From: Kocuria coralli
GTDB lineage: Bacteria; Actinomycetota; Actinomycetes; Actinomycetales; Micrococcaceae
Assembly: GCF_008831305.1 (NCBI RefSeq)
Contig: NZ_ML708618.1
Coordinates: forward strand, 1-64,000
Length of the DNA: 64,000 nucleotides
Direction of reading: 5' to 3'
Notes under the pieces: model-generated
What the model saw: the letters and a program-made list of their open reading frames with translations, nothing else
The model's database searches: none
Told to the model about the DNA's origin: nothing
Shown: positions 8,940 to 16,816 of the stretch, in pieces
How positions within the stretch are numbered: position 1 is the first letter of the stretch
How the letters are laid out: each line of letters starts with the position of its first letter
Translations under genes and position numbers: made by a program

Positions 8940-10052
8940 ATGGCGACGACACGGGAAGCATCCCAGGCCGCGCGGGAGGCGAAGCTCGACGAACTGCACG
9001 AGCGGCTGACCGGCGCGGTCGAACAGCTCGTCTCGGGCGAGGACTGGGCGCGGGCGCTCGCGTTCGCGGCACGGTTAAGGGCCAGATCGTTCTCGAACAC
9101 GCTGCTGATCTGGGCCCAGCACCAGGGCGCCTATGAGGCGGGCCGGGTGCCGGAGCCGATGCCGACGTATGTGGCCGGGTACCGGCAGTGGCAGGCCCTG
9201 GGCAGGCAGGTCGAGAAGGGGCAGTCTGGATACCAGATTCTCGCCCCAGTCACCGGCCGGTTCGCGTCATCGAATCCAGCGGATGCGGAGACGTGGCGGC
9301 GCCTGGGCAAGAGTGAGAAGCCCCGGTCGGGCGAGGTGGTCCGGTCGAAGATGATCACCGTCAAGCCTGCCTACGTGTGGGACGCCTCCCAGACTTCCGG
9401 GCAGCCGATCCCGGAGCCGCCGGCGCCGACGCTCTTGGAAGGCGAATCCCCCACCGGTCTGTGGGATGGGCTGGCCGACCACGTGCGCGCTCAGGGGTTT
9501 GCGGTGCTGCGGGTGCCGCATGAGGGCATGATCCACGGCGCCAACGGCGTCACCGATTACACCGCGAAGACGGTGGCGGTCCGGGAGAACATGGACCCTG
9601 CCGCGCAGGTGAAGACGCTAGCCCACGAACTCGGCCACGTCCTGCTCCACGGCCCCGACAGCGACGAGGCGCGTCAACATCGTGGCATCGGAGAGGTGGA
9701 GGCGGAATCGGTCGCGCTGATGATCGGCGCCGCCCATGGCATGGACACTTCCGGCTACACGATCCCCTACGTCTCCACGTGGGCCGTCCGGGTGGACGGG
9801 AAAGAGCCCGGCGAGATCGTCAAGGCCACCGGAGAGCGGGTCCGCAAGACCGCATTGCTGATCCTGGACCGGCTCGACACCGCACAGGTGACCGACGGCG
9901 CCCCGCCCGGCCTGAACCGCGACGCACCACATCGCGAGGAGACTTCCCGCAAGCAGCCGAGCCACGAAGCCCCTGAGCGCCGGGTCACACCGCTGCCCGA
10001 GCCCGAAACCCGAACGGTCACTGCATCCGCGACACAGGCCAGGGCATTGTGA
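8940..10052 (+). CDS. ardC: ArdC-family antirestriction protein
   Basis: This 370-residue protein has the N-terminal ssDNA-binding ArdC domain (FSNTLLIWAQHQGA, YRQWQALGRQVEKGQ) and a C-terminal zinc-metalloprotease-like domain with HELGH at 229-233. ArdC proteins protect incoming single-stranded plasmid or ICE DNA from host restriction. The ATG at 8940 follows GGAGGGAG. Its stop overlaps the primase GTG (GTGA), so it is the first gene of the element's leading operon. Confidence 0.9.
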   Translation: MATTREASQAAREAKLDELHERLTGAVEQLVSGEDWARALAFAARLRARSFSNTLLIWAQHQGAYEAGRVPEPMPTYVAGYRQWQALGRQVEKGQSGYQILAPVTGRFASSNPADAETWRRLGKSEKPRSGEVVRSKMITVKPAYVWDASQTSGQPIPEPPAPTLLEGESPTGLWDGLADHVRAQGFAVLRVPHEGMIHGANGVTDYTAKTVAVRENMDPAAQVKTLAHELGHVLLHGPDSDEARQHRGIGEVEAESVALMIGAAHGMDTSGYTIPYVSTWAVRVDGKEPGEIVKATGERVRKTALLILDRLDTAQVTDGAPPGLNRDAPHREETSRKQPSHEAPERRVTPLPEPETRTVTASATQARAL

Positions 10053-11455
10053 CGCCCGCGGTGGACGCTGTCGCCAACGTGCTGAGACGCGCCAGCCCGC
10101 AGCCGGTCTCGGTAGTGGCGCGGGAACTGGCCGCCGCCGGGGTGCCGGTCTTCCCGTGCCTGCCCGGCGGCAAGCGTCCCCTGACGACGCATGGCTTCCA
10201 CGACGCCACCCTCGACTTCGAACGGATCACGGCGTGGTGGCACGAGCATCCGGAAGCGAACCTCGCCGTCCCCACCGGCGCGGCGTCCGGGCTGGTGGTC
10301 GTCGATATCGACGTTCACGGGCCCGTCGACGGATACCGGGAGTTCGAGCGCGCCCACCGTGCCGGGTTGGTGTCAGGGTGGCAGCTTCTCGTGACGACGC
10401 CATCGGGTGGGATGCACGCCTACTATCCGGCCACACCAGGCCGGGAACAGCGCTCGTGGCAGACCGCGCGCGCCGGAATCGACTTCCGCGGGGACGGCGG
10501 GTACATCGTCGTCCCACCCTCGACGGTGCCCACGAACGGCAGCACCGGTCAATACCGCGTGCGTCGGGTGAACACCGGTGAGTCGTCGGTGCTCGACTCC
10601 GACCGGCTACGAGAGTTCCTCGATCCCCGTCCCACGCCGCACCGCAGGGCGGGCCAGGAGGTGGAACGGTCAGCGGATGTCTCGCGCCTGACAGCGTGGG
10701 TCGCCGCCCGCAGCGAAGGGGAACGGAACCGAGGCCTGTTCTGGGCCGCCTGCCGCCTCGCCGAGAACAGCATCCCGGCGCCGGAGGCACTGGATGTGCT
10801 CTCAGCCGCGGCCTCGGAGGCGGGCCTGGGTGAGCGAGAGATCACCGCGACCGTCCGCTCGGCCTACCGCACCGCCCAACCCCGACTCCAGATCTCCTCG
10901 CGGGTCCGGGACGGTTCGTCGCCGGCAACGGACGGGTGGTTCAGTCCGGAGGCGACGGTGCGGCCGTCGCCTCCGGTGCGGGGCTGTCATGACCCTCCAT
11001 GCCAGCAGCACCGGGCAGAGGAGCCGGCGATGGGCGGTGGTCACCGCGGTGGCCGGGACCGTGTTCATCGCCGCCGGCGCGTTCTGGCTGTCGTTCACCG
11101 CGCTGGCCGATCTCGCCGCTCGGTCCGGCGTCGGCGGCTCGCAGGCGTGGGCATGGCCGCTGATCGTCGACGGCATCATCGTTGTCGCCACCGTCGCCGT
11201 TGTCGCACGGGCCGGACAGCGATCAGCGTGGTACCCGTGGGCACTGCTGATCGGCGGCGCTGCCGTCTCGGTGACCGCCAACGCCCTCCACGCCGTCGTC
11301 GCCGCGGATGCCGATGTCCCCGGGGTGCTGGCCGCATCCGTTGCCGCGGTGCCCCCGGTGGTGCTTCTGGCGATCACCCACCTGACCGTCATCCTCACCC
11401 GACCACAACCAGCTCCCGAAGATCCGACGTCCGGCGACGACGCCGTGTCCAGTGA
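10049..11455 (+). CDS. Bifunctional DNA primase/polymerase (Prim-Pol), with probable spurious C-terminal tail
   Basis: The first 310 or so residues form a Prim-Pol (archaeo-eukaryotic primase-like) domain: GVPVFPCLPGGKRPLT, the metal-binding VVVDIDVHG, TPSGGMHAYY and GIDFRGDGGYIVVPPS. After about 10,985 the frame becomes Arg-rich and runs under the next gene to 11455. A single-base change would end it at the TGA of the overlapping ATGA at 10989-10992. Either a frameshift or loss of the normal stop has occurred, or the reading is a sequencing error. It probably primes replication or second-strand synthesis of the transferred element. Confidence 0.8.
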   Translation: MTPAVDAVANVLRRASPQPVSVVARELAAAGVPVFPCLPGGKRPLTTHGFHDATLDFERITAWWHEHPEANLAVPTGAASGLVVVDIDVHGPVDGYREFERAHRAGLVSGWQLLVTTPSGGMHAYYPATPGREQRSWQTARAGIDFRGDGGYIVVPPSTVPTNGSTGQYRVRRVNTGESSVLDSDRLREFLDPRPTPHRRAGQEVERSADVSRLTAWVAARSEGERNRGLFWAACRLAENSIPAPEALDVLSAAASEAGLGEREITATVRSAYRTAQPRLQISSRVRDGSSPATDGWFSPEATVRPSPPVRGCHDPPCQQHRAEEPAMGGGHRGGRDRVHRRRRVLAVVHRAGRSRRSVRRRRLAGVGMAADRRRHHRCRHRRRCRTGRTAISVVPVGTADRRRCRLGDRQRPPRRRRRGCRCPRGAGRIRCRGAPGGASGDHPPDRHPHPTTTSSRRSDVRRRRRVQ

Positions 11456-11822
11456 CATGTCCGTGTCCATCGAGGAATCCGACGTGGACGGGATGCCGGC
11501 GCCAACGCCGGGGTCGGGAGCTGGGCAATCAGAGGAGACCCAGGCGGTCGGCACGGTGCGGGCGCCGAGGCGGGACGAGATCGAACCGGCGTTGGCAACT
11601 GGCGCTACATCGGCACCGGCGGATGAGAGCGCTGAACCGACGGTCGACCCCCGGGCGGCGGCCTCCACCGCTCGGCGTGCTCGCGCGGCGGAACTGCGCG
11701 GACAGGGGTGGTCGAACAAGAAGATCGCCCGGGAACTAGGCGTGCATCCCTCCACCGTGGGCCGCTGGTTCACCAGCGCGCACCTTCTCGACAGCACCGA
11801 TGTCGAGGAGGCGGCCCCATGA
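10989..11822 (+). CDS. DUF2637-type membrane protein with C-terminal helix-turn-helix
   Basis: This 277-residue protein has four hydrophobic segments in its first 140 residues, matching the DUF2637 pattern of actinobacterial plasmids. An acidic linker follows, then a C-terminal HTH (GWSNKKIARELGVHPSTVGRWF). The DNA-binding tail on a membrane protein fits the SpdB-like spread proteins of actinobacterial plasmids, but that role is inferred. It overlaps the next gene by ATGA. Confidence 0.8.
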   Translation: MTLHASSTGQRSRRWAVVTAVAGTVFIAAGAFWLSFTALADLAARSGVGGSQAWAWPLIVDGIIVVATVAVVARAGQRSAWYPWALLIGGAAVSVTANALHAVVAADADVPGVLAASVAAVPPVVLLAITHLTVILTRPQPAPEDPTSGDDAVSSDMSVSIEESDVDGMPAPTPGSGAGQSEETQAVGTVRAPRRDEIEPALATGATSAPADESAEPTVDPRAAASTARRARAAELRGQGWSNKKIARELGVHPSTVGRWFTSAHLLDSTDVEEAAP

Positions 11823-12235
11823 GTTCCGAACACGACCACGATCCGCGGCCGCCCGACGCCGCCGAGCAGACACCCGAGCCGGAGTCCGCGCGCATGGCGC
11901 CGGAGTCCGTCGAGAAGACCGAGGCACTGGACGTGGTCCGGGCCGCACGGGCCTCCCACCGGCGCGGAGCCGGATGGCAGAGCCCGGCAGCGGCGGAGGC
12001 GAGGCGCGCGCGGGGGGTGGAGTGGGTTCGGCCCACGGACCTGATCGCCCGCCACGGGGCGGCCCTCGCTGGCCGCGGTATCGACTTCGAGATCGAGCTG
12101 GCCCGCCGCACCCGCACCCCGATCACCACCAGTACCCGGCACCTGGGTGACCGGGCCCACCGACTGCCGCCACTGTCGGCATTCGGCCGCAGCACCGCCC
12201 AGGCTGCTCCGTCACGCCGGGTCGGGATGAGTTGA
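11819..12235 (+). CDS. Hypothetical ICE protein (138 aa)
   Basis: This soluble, charged 138-residue protein is not recognised. The first 40 residues are acidic and Pro-rich; the rest is basic with WVRPTDLIARHGAALAGRGIDFEIELARRTR, probably helical. It starts in ATGA overlap with the DUF2637 gene and is translationally coupled to it. Its place between replication and partition genes suggests an accessory role. Confidence 0.65.
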   Translation: MSSEHDHDPRPPDAAEQTPEPESARMAPESVEKTEALDVVRAARASHRRGAGWQSPAAAEARRARGVEWVRPTDLIARHGAALAGRGIDFEIELARRTRTPITTSTRHLGDRAHRLPPLSAFGRSTAQAAPSRRVGMS

Positions 12236-12275
12236 GCGGGTGGTGACGAGCGATGCGAATGCCAGCAGAAACGGC

Positions 12276-12321
12276 GCGTGGGGGCGGCGGGTGCACCTGC
12301 TTGTCAGGAGGTGCCCTGACC
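12276..12321 (+). promoter_or_regulatory. ICE leader element, copy 2, RBS-sequestering form
   Basis: A CGTGG box is followed 16 nt later by GCACCTG (12293-12299), then GTCAGGAGGTGC. GCACCT can pair with AGGTGC and so covers the ribosome site AGGAGGTG of the next gene. This copy is the clearest hint that the motif acts on translation. Confidence 0.55.
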
Positions 12322-13230
12322 ATGACCGCACACACCCAGCCCGTTCACGACACACTGCTCACCGGCATCGAGGATGTCACCACCGGTGAAGGCCTGCGCG
12401 CCCTGCTGCACCGGCTCCACCACGGCGGGCGTCACGCCTGGCAGCACGATCCGCAAGCAGCAGAGCTGATGCAGTTCGTCGCGGAGAAGTACGCGCCGCT
12501 GGCGCGCAAGCACGGGCTGGACCCGTGGGAGGCCGCCTCTGCGGCGTTCGACGTGATGCGCACCCGGGCAGCCCGCGAGGCGCACGATCCGTGGGCGGTG
12601 ATCACGCACGCGGTACGGATCACCTGCATCTTCGAAGAACGCGCCCAAGGACTGCTCTGCTCGGTCCACCAAGCCCGCCGCCCCCACGTATCCGCCTTCC
12701 ACGACCCGGAACGGTTCTCCGACCGCGAGAACCCTCTGACCGACTACCACCCCGCCTTCCACATCCCCGCCGCCGACGCACCGGACGCCACCGACGAGAT
12801 ACCGGCATCGGAGCGGGCCAGCACCTCAGCAGGCTCGGCAGTCGAAAACGCGATCGCGCTGTTCACACTCCTGGACTGGCCTGCCGACACGGCCCGGGCT
12901 GCGATCGAGCACGTCTGCGGAGCACTCACCCGGGCCGGCACCCGACAGACCGCCTACGAGTCGCTGCGACGCGACAAGCATGCCCGCGCCCTGCTCGACC
13001 TCCCCAGTCACTCCTGGACGGCGCTGTTGAAGGCCCTGCTGGGCCACCCGCACCCGGCCTACACCGCTACCGGCCTCGGCCGTGGGGTGCTGCTGCGCCT
13101 GCTGATCGGCGAAAGCCTGCCCGTGCTGCTGCGCGACGACGACCTCGTGCTCTCGGTCTCCCTCGCCGCCCCTGGCCGCCGTCGGAACCGCGGCGATGCC
13201 GATGAGCCCCGTGGGGGCGGGTCACGATGA
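12322..13230 (+). CDS. Conserved-looking hypothetical ICE protein (302 aa)
   Basis: The ATG at 12322 follows CAGGAGGT. The protein is soluble and helical, with an RYP-like segment DPWEAASAAFDVMRTRAAREAHDPWAVITHAVR and a second helical half. No catalytic motif is recognised. It overlaps the ParB-like gene by ATGA and is likely co-translated with it, which would place it in the replication/partition module. Confidence 0.7.
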   Translation: MTAHTQPVHDTLLTGIEDVTTGEGLRALLHRLHHGGRHAWQHDPQAAELMQFVAEKYAPLARKHGLDPWEAASAAFDVMRTRAAREAHDPWAVITHAVRITCIFEERAQGLLCSVHQARRPHVSAFHDPERFSDRENPLTDYHPAFHIPAADAPDATDEIPASERASTSAGSAVENAIALFTLLDWPADTARAAIEHVCGALTRAGTRQTAYESLRRDKHARALLDLPSHSWTALLKALLGHPHPAYTATGLGRGVLLRLLIGESLPVLLRDDDLVLSVSLAAPGRRRNRGDADEPRGGGSR

Positions 13231-14105
13231 GCGCGCCGGCGGGGTTTATCGAGCTGGAACGCACGGTCGCCTCGATCCAGGCCGGGCGCCGGCACCGCAC
13301 CGAGCTGGGCGACATCGACGCACTCGCCGCCTCCATCGCCCGCGACGGCCTCCTCCAACCCATCACCATCACCCCCGACGGGGTCCTGGTCTGCGGAGCC
13401 CGACGGCTGGCCGCGATCCAGCAGCTCGGTTGGAAGACCGTCAACGTCTGGGTCCGCTCCGGCATCTCCGACCGCCTCGGCCACCTCCTGGCCGAACAGG
13501 ACGACAACGTCCTGCACAAGCCCCTCACCCAGCTCGAAGGCGCCGCCCTGTACCGGGAGTTGAAACAGGTGATGGCCGAGGATGCCGCCCGCCGGCAGGC
13601 CGCGACCCAGTTCAGTGCACAGAGGCAGCCCGGTGACGACGGTGCGGGAAGATTTCCCGCACCGTCCGACCAGGGCCGGGCCAGCGAGCAGGCCGCCCGA
13701 ATGATCCCCGGCAGCGCGTCCTACAAGACGCTGGACAAGATCAGCCACCTCCAGCACATCGCCGCCGACCCCGCCCAACCAGACGAACTACGCCAGCAGG
13801 CGACGACCGCCCTGGAACGCATCGACGCCGGCAACCCCGTCGACCCCCTCTACCGGCAGATCCGGGAACAGGCCGACACCGCACGAGGCGACCGCGACGC
13901 GGACCTGCACCAGCTCGCCGCCGACGCCCTGGCCCGGATCAAGACCACGACACCAAAGAGACACGCCCCACGGCTCACGCCCGCAGCGGGTCAGGGCGAT
14001 GGTGAGCCGGTGCCGGTGCGGTATCCGGTGCGGGCGTTCGTGCTCACCTGGAGCGAACTGACCGACTGGTGGACCCACTACGACCTCGACCAGCTCGCCG
14101 CATGA
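13227..14105 (+). CDS. ParB-like nuclease/partition domain protein
   Basis: This 292-residue protein has an N-terminal ParB/Srx fold: IDALAASIARDGLLQPITITPDG followed by VCGARRLAAIQQLGWKTVNVWV, which matches the GxRRxxA box. A helical middle (LTQLEGAALYRELKQV) follows. The C-terminus is long and less conserved. No ParA partner is visible, so it may act as an ICE maintenance or regulatory protein rather than in classical segregation. Confidence 0.82.
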   Translation: MSAPAGFIELERTVASIQAGRRHRTELGDIDALAASIARDGLLQPITITPDGVLVCGARRLAAIQQLGWKTVNVWVRSGISDRLGHLLAEQDDNVLHKPLTQLEGAALYRELKQVMAEDAARRQAATQFSAQRQPGDDGAGRFPAPSDQGRASEQAARMIPGSASYKTLDKISHLQHIAADPAQPDELRQQATTALERIDAGNPVDPLYRQIREQADTARGDRDADLHQLAADALARIKTTTPKRHAPRLTPAAGQGDGEPVPVRYPVRAFVLTWSELTDWWTHYDLDQLAA

Positions 14106-14146
14106 GCCAGCTCCCCGATCCGCATGATGCCCTCCTCCGCCCACAC

Positions 14147-14178
14147 TTGACCTTCCAGTGTAGTGGAAGGTTGAAACT
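14147..14178 (+). promoter_or_regulatory. MerR-type promoter/operator upstream of merA
   Basis: A -35 TTGACC (14147-14152) overlaps the palindrome ACCTTCCA (14150-14157) / TGGAAGGT (14164-14171), and a -10-like TGAAAC or GAAACT lies 19-20 nt from the -35. The long spacer filled by a dyad is the hallmark of promoters untwisted by MerR-family activators. No merR gene lies in this window. Confidence 0.8.
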
Positions 14179-14219
14179 GAAGGTCTGAGGCGAGTACCGA
14201 CGTTAGGGAGGAACACATC

Positions 14220-15650
14220 ATGGGCACGAAGGTCGATTTGGCGGTCATCGGATCAGGCGGTGCGGCATTCGCCGCAGCGATCCGGGCCACCGGCCTGGGC
14301 AAATCAGTGGTGATGATCGAGCGGTCAACGTTCGGGGGCACGTGCGTGAACACCGGTTGCATTCCCTCAAAGAGCCTGCTCGCGGCCGCCGAGGCGCGGC
14401 ACACGGCAGCCGATGCCGCCCGGTTTCCCGGGATCGGGGCGACGAGCGACCCCGTGGACATGCCGGCCCTGGCCGGTGCCACACAGTCACTGGTGAAGTC
14501 CTTGCGCGGTGAGAAGTACGAGGACGTGGCCGCCGCCTATGGTTGGCGGGTCCTGCACGCCGACGCGTCCTTCGCTGGCACCCCGGACGCCCCGGTACTG
14601 CACACCGTCACCGGCGACGGCAAGGGCGAGACGATCGAGGCGGATCACTACCTGATCGCGACGGGATCAGCCCCCTGGGCGGCACCGATCCCGGGCCTGG
14701 CCACCGTGGACTATCTGACCTCGACCACCGCGATGGAACTCAGCCAGGTACCCAAGTCCCTGCTCGTGCTCGGTGGCGGCTACGTGGCGATGGAGCAAGC
14801 ACAATTGTTCGCCCGACTCGGCGCCCGAGTCACCATGCTGGTCCGCTCCCGGCTGGCCTCGAAAGAAGAACCCGAAGCCTCCTGGGTCCTGGAGGACGTG
14901 TTCGCCGACGAAGGCATCCAGGTGATTCGACGCGCCGAGGTCACCTCCGTGGTCCACGACACGGCCAGCGGCCGGGTCGTCGCGACGACGAACGTCTCCG
15001 GCACCGAACAAGAGTTCCGAGCCGACCAGGTCCTGGTGGCCACCGGCCGTCGCCCGGTCACCGGGGGACTCAATCTCGACGCCGTCGGGGTCAAGACGGG
15101 CCAGACCGGAGAAGTCATGGTCACCGACCAGCTCCGGTCGACGAACCCCCGGGTCTGGGCGGCCGGGGACGTGACCGAGCACCACGAGTTCGTCTATGTC
15201 GCCGCACAACACGGGGCGATGATCGTCGACAACGCGTTCACCAGCGCCGACCGCACCGTGGACTACGCCCACCTGCCACGAGTGACGTTCACCAGTCCTG
15301 CACTGGCCGCCGTCGGCATGACCGAGGAACACGTCCTCACTGCCGGTATCCGTTGCGACTGCCGCGTCCTGCCCCTGAAATACGTGCCCCGCGCGCTGGT
15401 CAACCGGGACACCCGCGGCATGATCAAGATCGTCGCCGACGCCGACACCGGCCGCATCCTCGGACTCACCGCGGTCGCCAAAGACGCCGGCGAACTCGCC
15501 GCCGCCGGTGTCTACATCCTCGAAGCCAGGATGACACTCGAACAGGTCACCCGAAGCTGGGCGCCGTATCTGACCATGGCCGAAGGCATCAAGATCGCGG
15601 CCCAATCATTCACCACCGACGTCACCAAACTCTCCTGCTGCGCGGTATGA
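14220..15650 (+). CDS. merA: Mercuric reductase
   Basis: This 476-residue flavin disulfide reductase has an N-terminal FAD dinucleotide fold (VIGSGGAAFAAA), redox pair GGTCVNTGCIPSK (Cys42, Cys47), NADPH domain (LVLGGGYVAMEQAQ) and AAGDVT FAD motif. The C-terminal vicinal pair Cys473-Cys474 (LSCCAV) delivers Hg(II), distinguishing MerA from lipoamide dehydrogenase. The N-terminal HMA (NmerA) domain is absent. It reduces Hg(II) to volatile Hg(0) in the cytosol. It sits alone between backbone genes and behind a MerR-type promoter, so it is cargo. Confidence 0.92.
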   Translation: MGTKVDLAVIGSGGAAFAAAIRATGLGKSVVMIERSTFGGTCVNTGCIPSKSLLAAAEARHTAADAARFPGIGATSDPVDMPALAGATQSLVKSLRGEKYEDVAAAYGWRVLHADASFAGTPDAPVLHTVTGDGKGETIEADHYLIATGSAPWAAPIPGLATVDYLTSTTAMELSQVPKSLLVLGGGYVAMEQAQLFARLGARVTMLVRSRLASKEEPEASWVLEDVFADEGIQVIRRAEVTSVVHDTASGRVVATTNVSGTEQEFRADQVLVATGRRPVTGGLNLDAVGVKTGQTGEVMVTDQLRSTNPRVWAAGDVTEHHEFVYVAAQHGAMIVDNAFTSADRTVDYAHLPRVTFTSPALAAVGMTEEHVLTAGIRCDCRVLPLKYVPRALVNRDTRGMIKIVADADTGRILGLTAVAKDAGELAAAGVYILEARMTLEQVTRSWAPYLTMAEGIKIAAQSFTTDVTKLSCCAV

Positions 15651-15974
15651 CGCTCCGGGACAGACCCGATGTGATGAACAAGCGGCACCACGAGAACACC
15701 GACCGTGCCGGCCTCTCTGGAGAGAGTCGAAACCGCAATCATGGTGACCGCCTGCTGACGCCGCGCCCGCCTTCTCTGCTACTGGAGTCCTGACCGGTTC
15801 CGCTGGCGTCATACGCAACCCGTGGGTCTTCACCGCCGGCGTCACCGCTGTCTTCGGGTCGCCGTGACCAGCACTGACGCGCCGACACCCGACCGATGAC
15901 ACCCGCGCACCAAGGCCCTCACCCAGGACACCTTCCCATCGAGACCGCGACGATTAACCCTCGATAGCGGTTCA
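15651..15974. other. Intergenic stretch after merA, nothing recognised
   Basis: About 320 nt with no supported gene, tRNA or repeat. Short frames here are Arg/Pro/Thr-rich and look like non-coding high-GC sequence. No terminator-like hairpin of convincing length was seen after merA. Confidence 0.5.
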
Positions 15975-16067
15975 CCGGGGCGACCCCGACGCACCTGAGT
16001 GACATGCACCTGCCACGTACTCACCCCGTACTCGGGCACTTCGATCATCCGACCCTGCCGGTGGGGA
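15975..16067 (+). promoter_or_regulatory. ICE leader element, copy 3 (double)
   Basis: CCGGGG at 15975 is followed 16 nt later by GCACCTG (15991-15997), then GTGACA and a second GCACCTG (16006-16012). A small CCCG (16025-16028)/CGGG (16033-16036) hairpin and GTGGGGAG precede the pilin-like gene. The box-to-motif distance equals that in copies 4, 5 and 6. Confidence 0.55.
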
Positions 16068-16077
16068 GTTGAGCGGC

Positions 16078-16344
16078 ATGGACGTCTTCCCCGACTTCGA
16101 CGGGATCGGTGGGATCGGCGATCTGCGCGCGGTGGTCGGCGCGCTGCTGACATTCGTGCTCATCACCGCCGTCCTGATGCTGATCGTCTCGGCGATCATC
16201 TGGGCCGTCGCCGCCGCGAACGGCAACTACAGCGCAGCCGGGAAGGGTCGCACCGGCGTTCTCGTCGCTCTCGGCACCGCGATCCTGGCCGGTGCCGGTG
16301 TGGCGTGGATGAACTGGCTCATCGACCTCGGCCAGCAAATCTGA
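16078..16344 (+). CDS. Small two-helix membrane protein, TrbC/VirB2-like pilin candidate (paralogue 1)
   Basis: This 88-residue protein starts at ATG with GGGGAG 10 nt upstream. Two hydrophobic helices (TFVLITAVLMLIVSAIIWAV and VALGTAILAGAGVAWMNWLI) flank a short Gly/Lys-rich loop, the usual shape of VirB2/TrbC pilins. I believe it belongs to the DUF6112 group of actinobacterial elements. It shares its plan and the terminal (L/V)GQQ(I/V) with the gene at 16466, so the pair arose by duplication. Confidence 0.7.
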   Translation: MDVFPDFDGIGGIGDLRAVVGALLTFVLITAVLMLIVSAIIWAVAAANGNYSAAGKGRTGVLVALGTAILAGAGVAWMNWLIDLGQQI

Positions 16345-16380
16345 CCCCTCTACGCGGTCGGAACTGCTGCCTCGGACGGC

Positions 16381-16465
16381 CCGTGGGGATGGTGGCGCAC
16401 CTGATCTGCGAACCCATCCGTGTTCCCCGCCCCTCAGTGCGGGTTCCGTTCGTCAGGAGACTCAC
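16381..16465 (+). promoter_or_regulatory. ICE leader element, copy 4
   Basis: CCGTGG (16381) is followed 16 nt later by GCACCTG (16397-16403). Then come a hairpin CCCGC (16426-16430)/GCGGG (16439-16443) and CAGGAGA before the GTG of the second pilin-like gene. Confidence 0.6.
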
Positions 16466-16777
16466 GTGTTGGATCTCATCACCGCTCTGCCGGCTCTGCT
16501 GCCGATGGATGTCGACATCACTCCCAACGATGACGGCCTGCCCGGCATCGCGCAGCTGCGCACCATCGTCGGCGCAGTCATGACCATCGGCCTGATCCTG
16601 TCCGTTCTCGCGCTGATCATCTCCGCCATCGTTTGGGGATTCGGTGCCAACTCCTCCAACCCCCACCTTGCCGGCCGCGGCAAGGTCGGCGTCCTCGTCT
16701 CCTGCGGTGCCGCGGTGATCTGCGGCGCCAGCGTGACGTTGATCAACTTCTTCTGGGACGTCGGCCAGCAGGTCTGA
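16466..16777 (+). CDS. Small two-helix membrane protein, TrbC/VirB2-like pilin candidate (paralogue 2)
   Basis: This 103-residue paralogue of the preceding gene starts at GTG with CAGGAGA upstream. An N-terminal segment (LITALPALLPMDVD) precedes two hydrophobic helices separated by a Gly/Lys loop (HLAGRGKVGV), and it ends in VGQQV. It likely forms part of the mating-pair pore or pilus. Having its own leader element suggests separate control from paralogue 1. Confidence 0.72.
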   Translation: MLDLITALPALLPMDVDITPNDDGLPGIAQLRTIVGAVMTIGLILSVLALIISAIVWGFGANSSNPHLAGRGKVGVLVSCGAAVICGASVTLINFFWDVGQQV

Positions 16778-16816
16778 CACCAACCGCCGTCTCGACCCCC
16801 TGAAGGAGTGATTGCG

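Noticed and set aside
8700-8940. Possible left attachment site of the ICE
   Set aside because: No copy of the tRNA-Ala 3' end was found here or at the window start, so the left boundary remains unknown.
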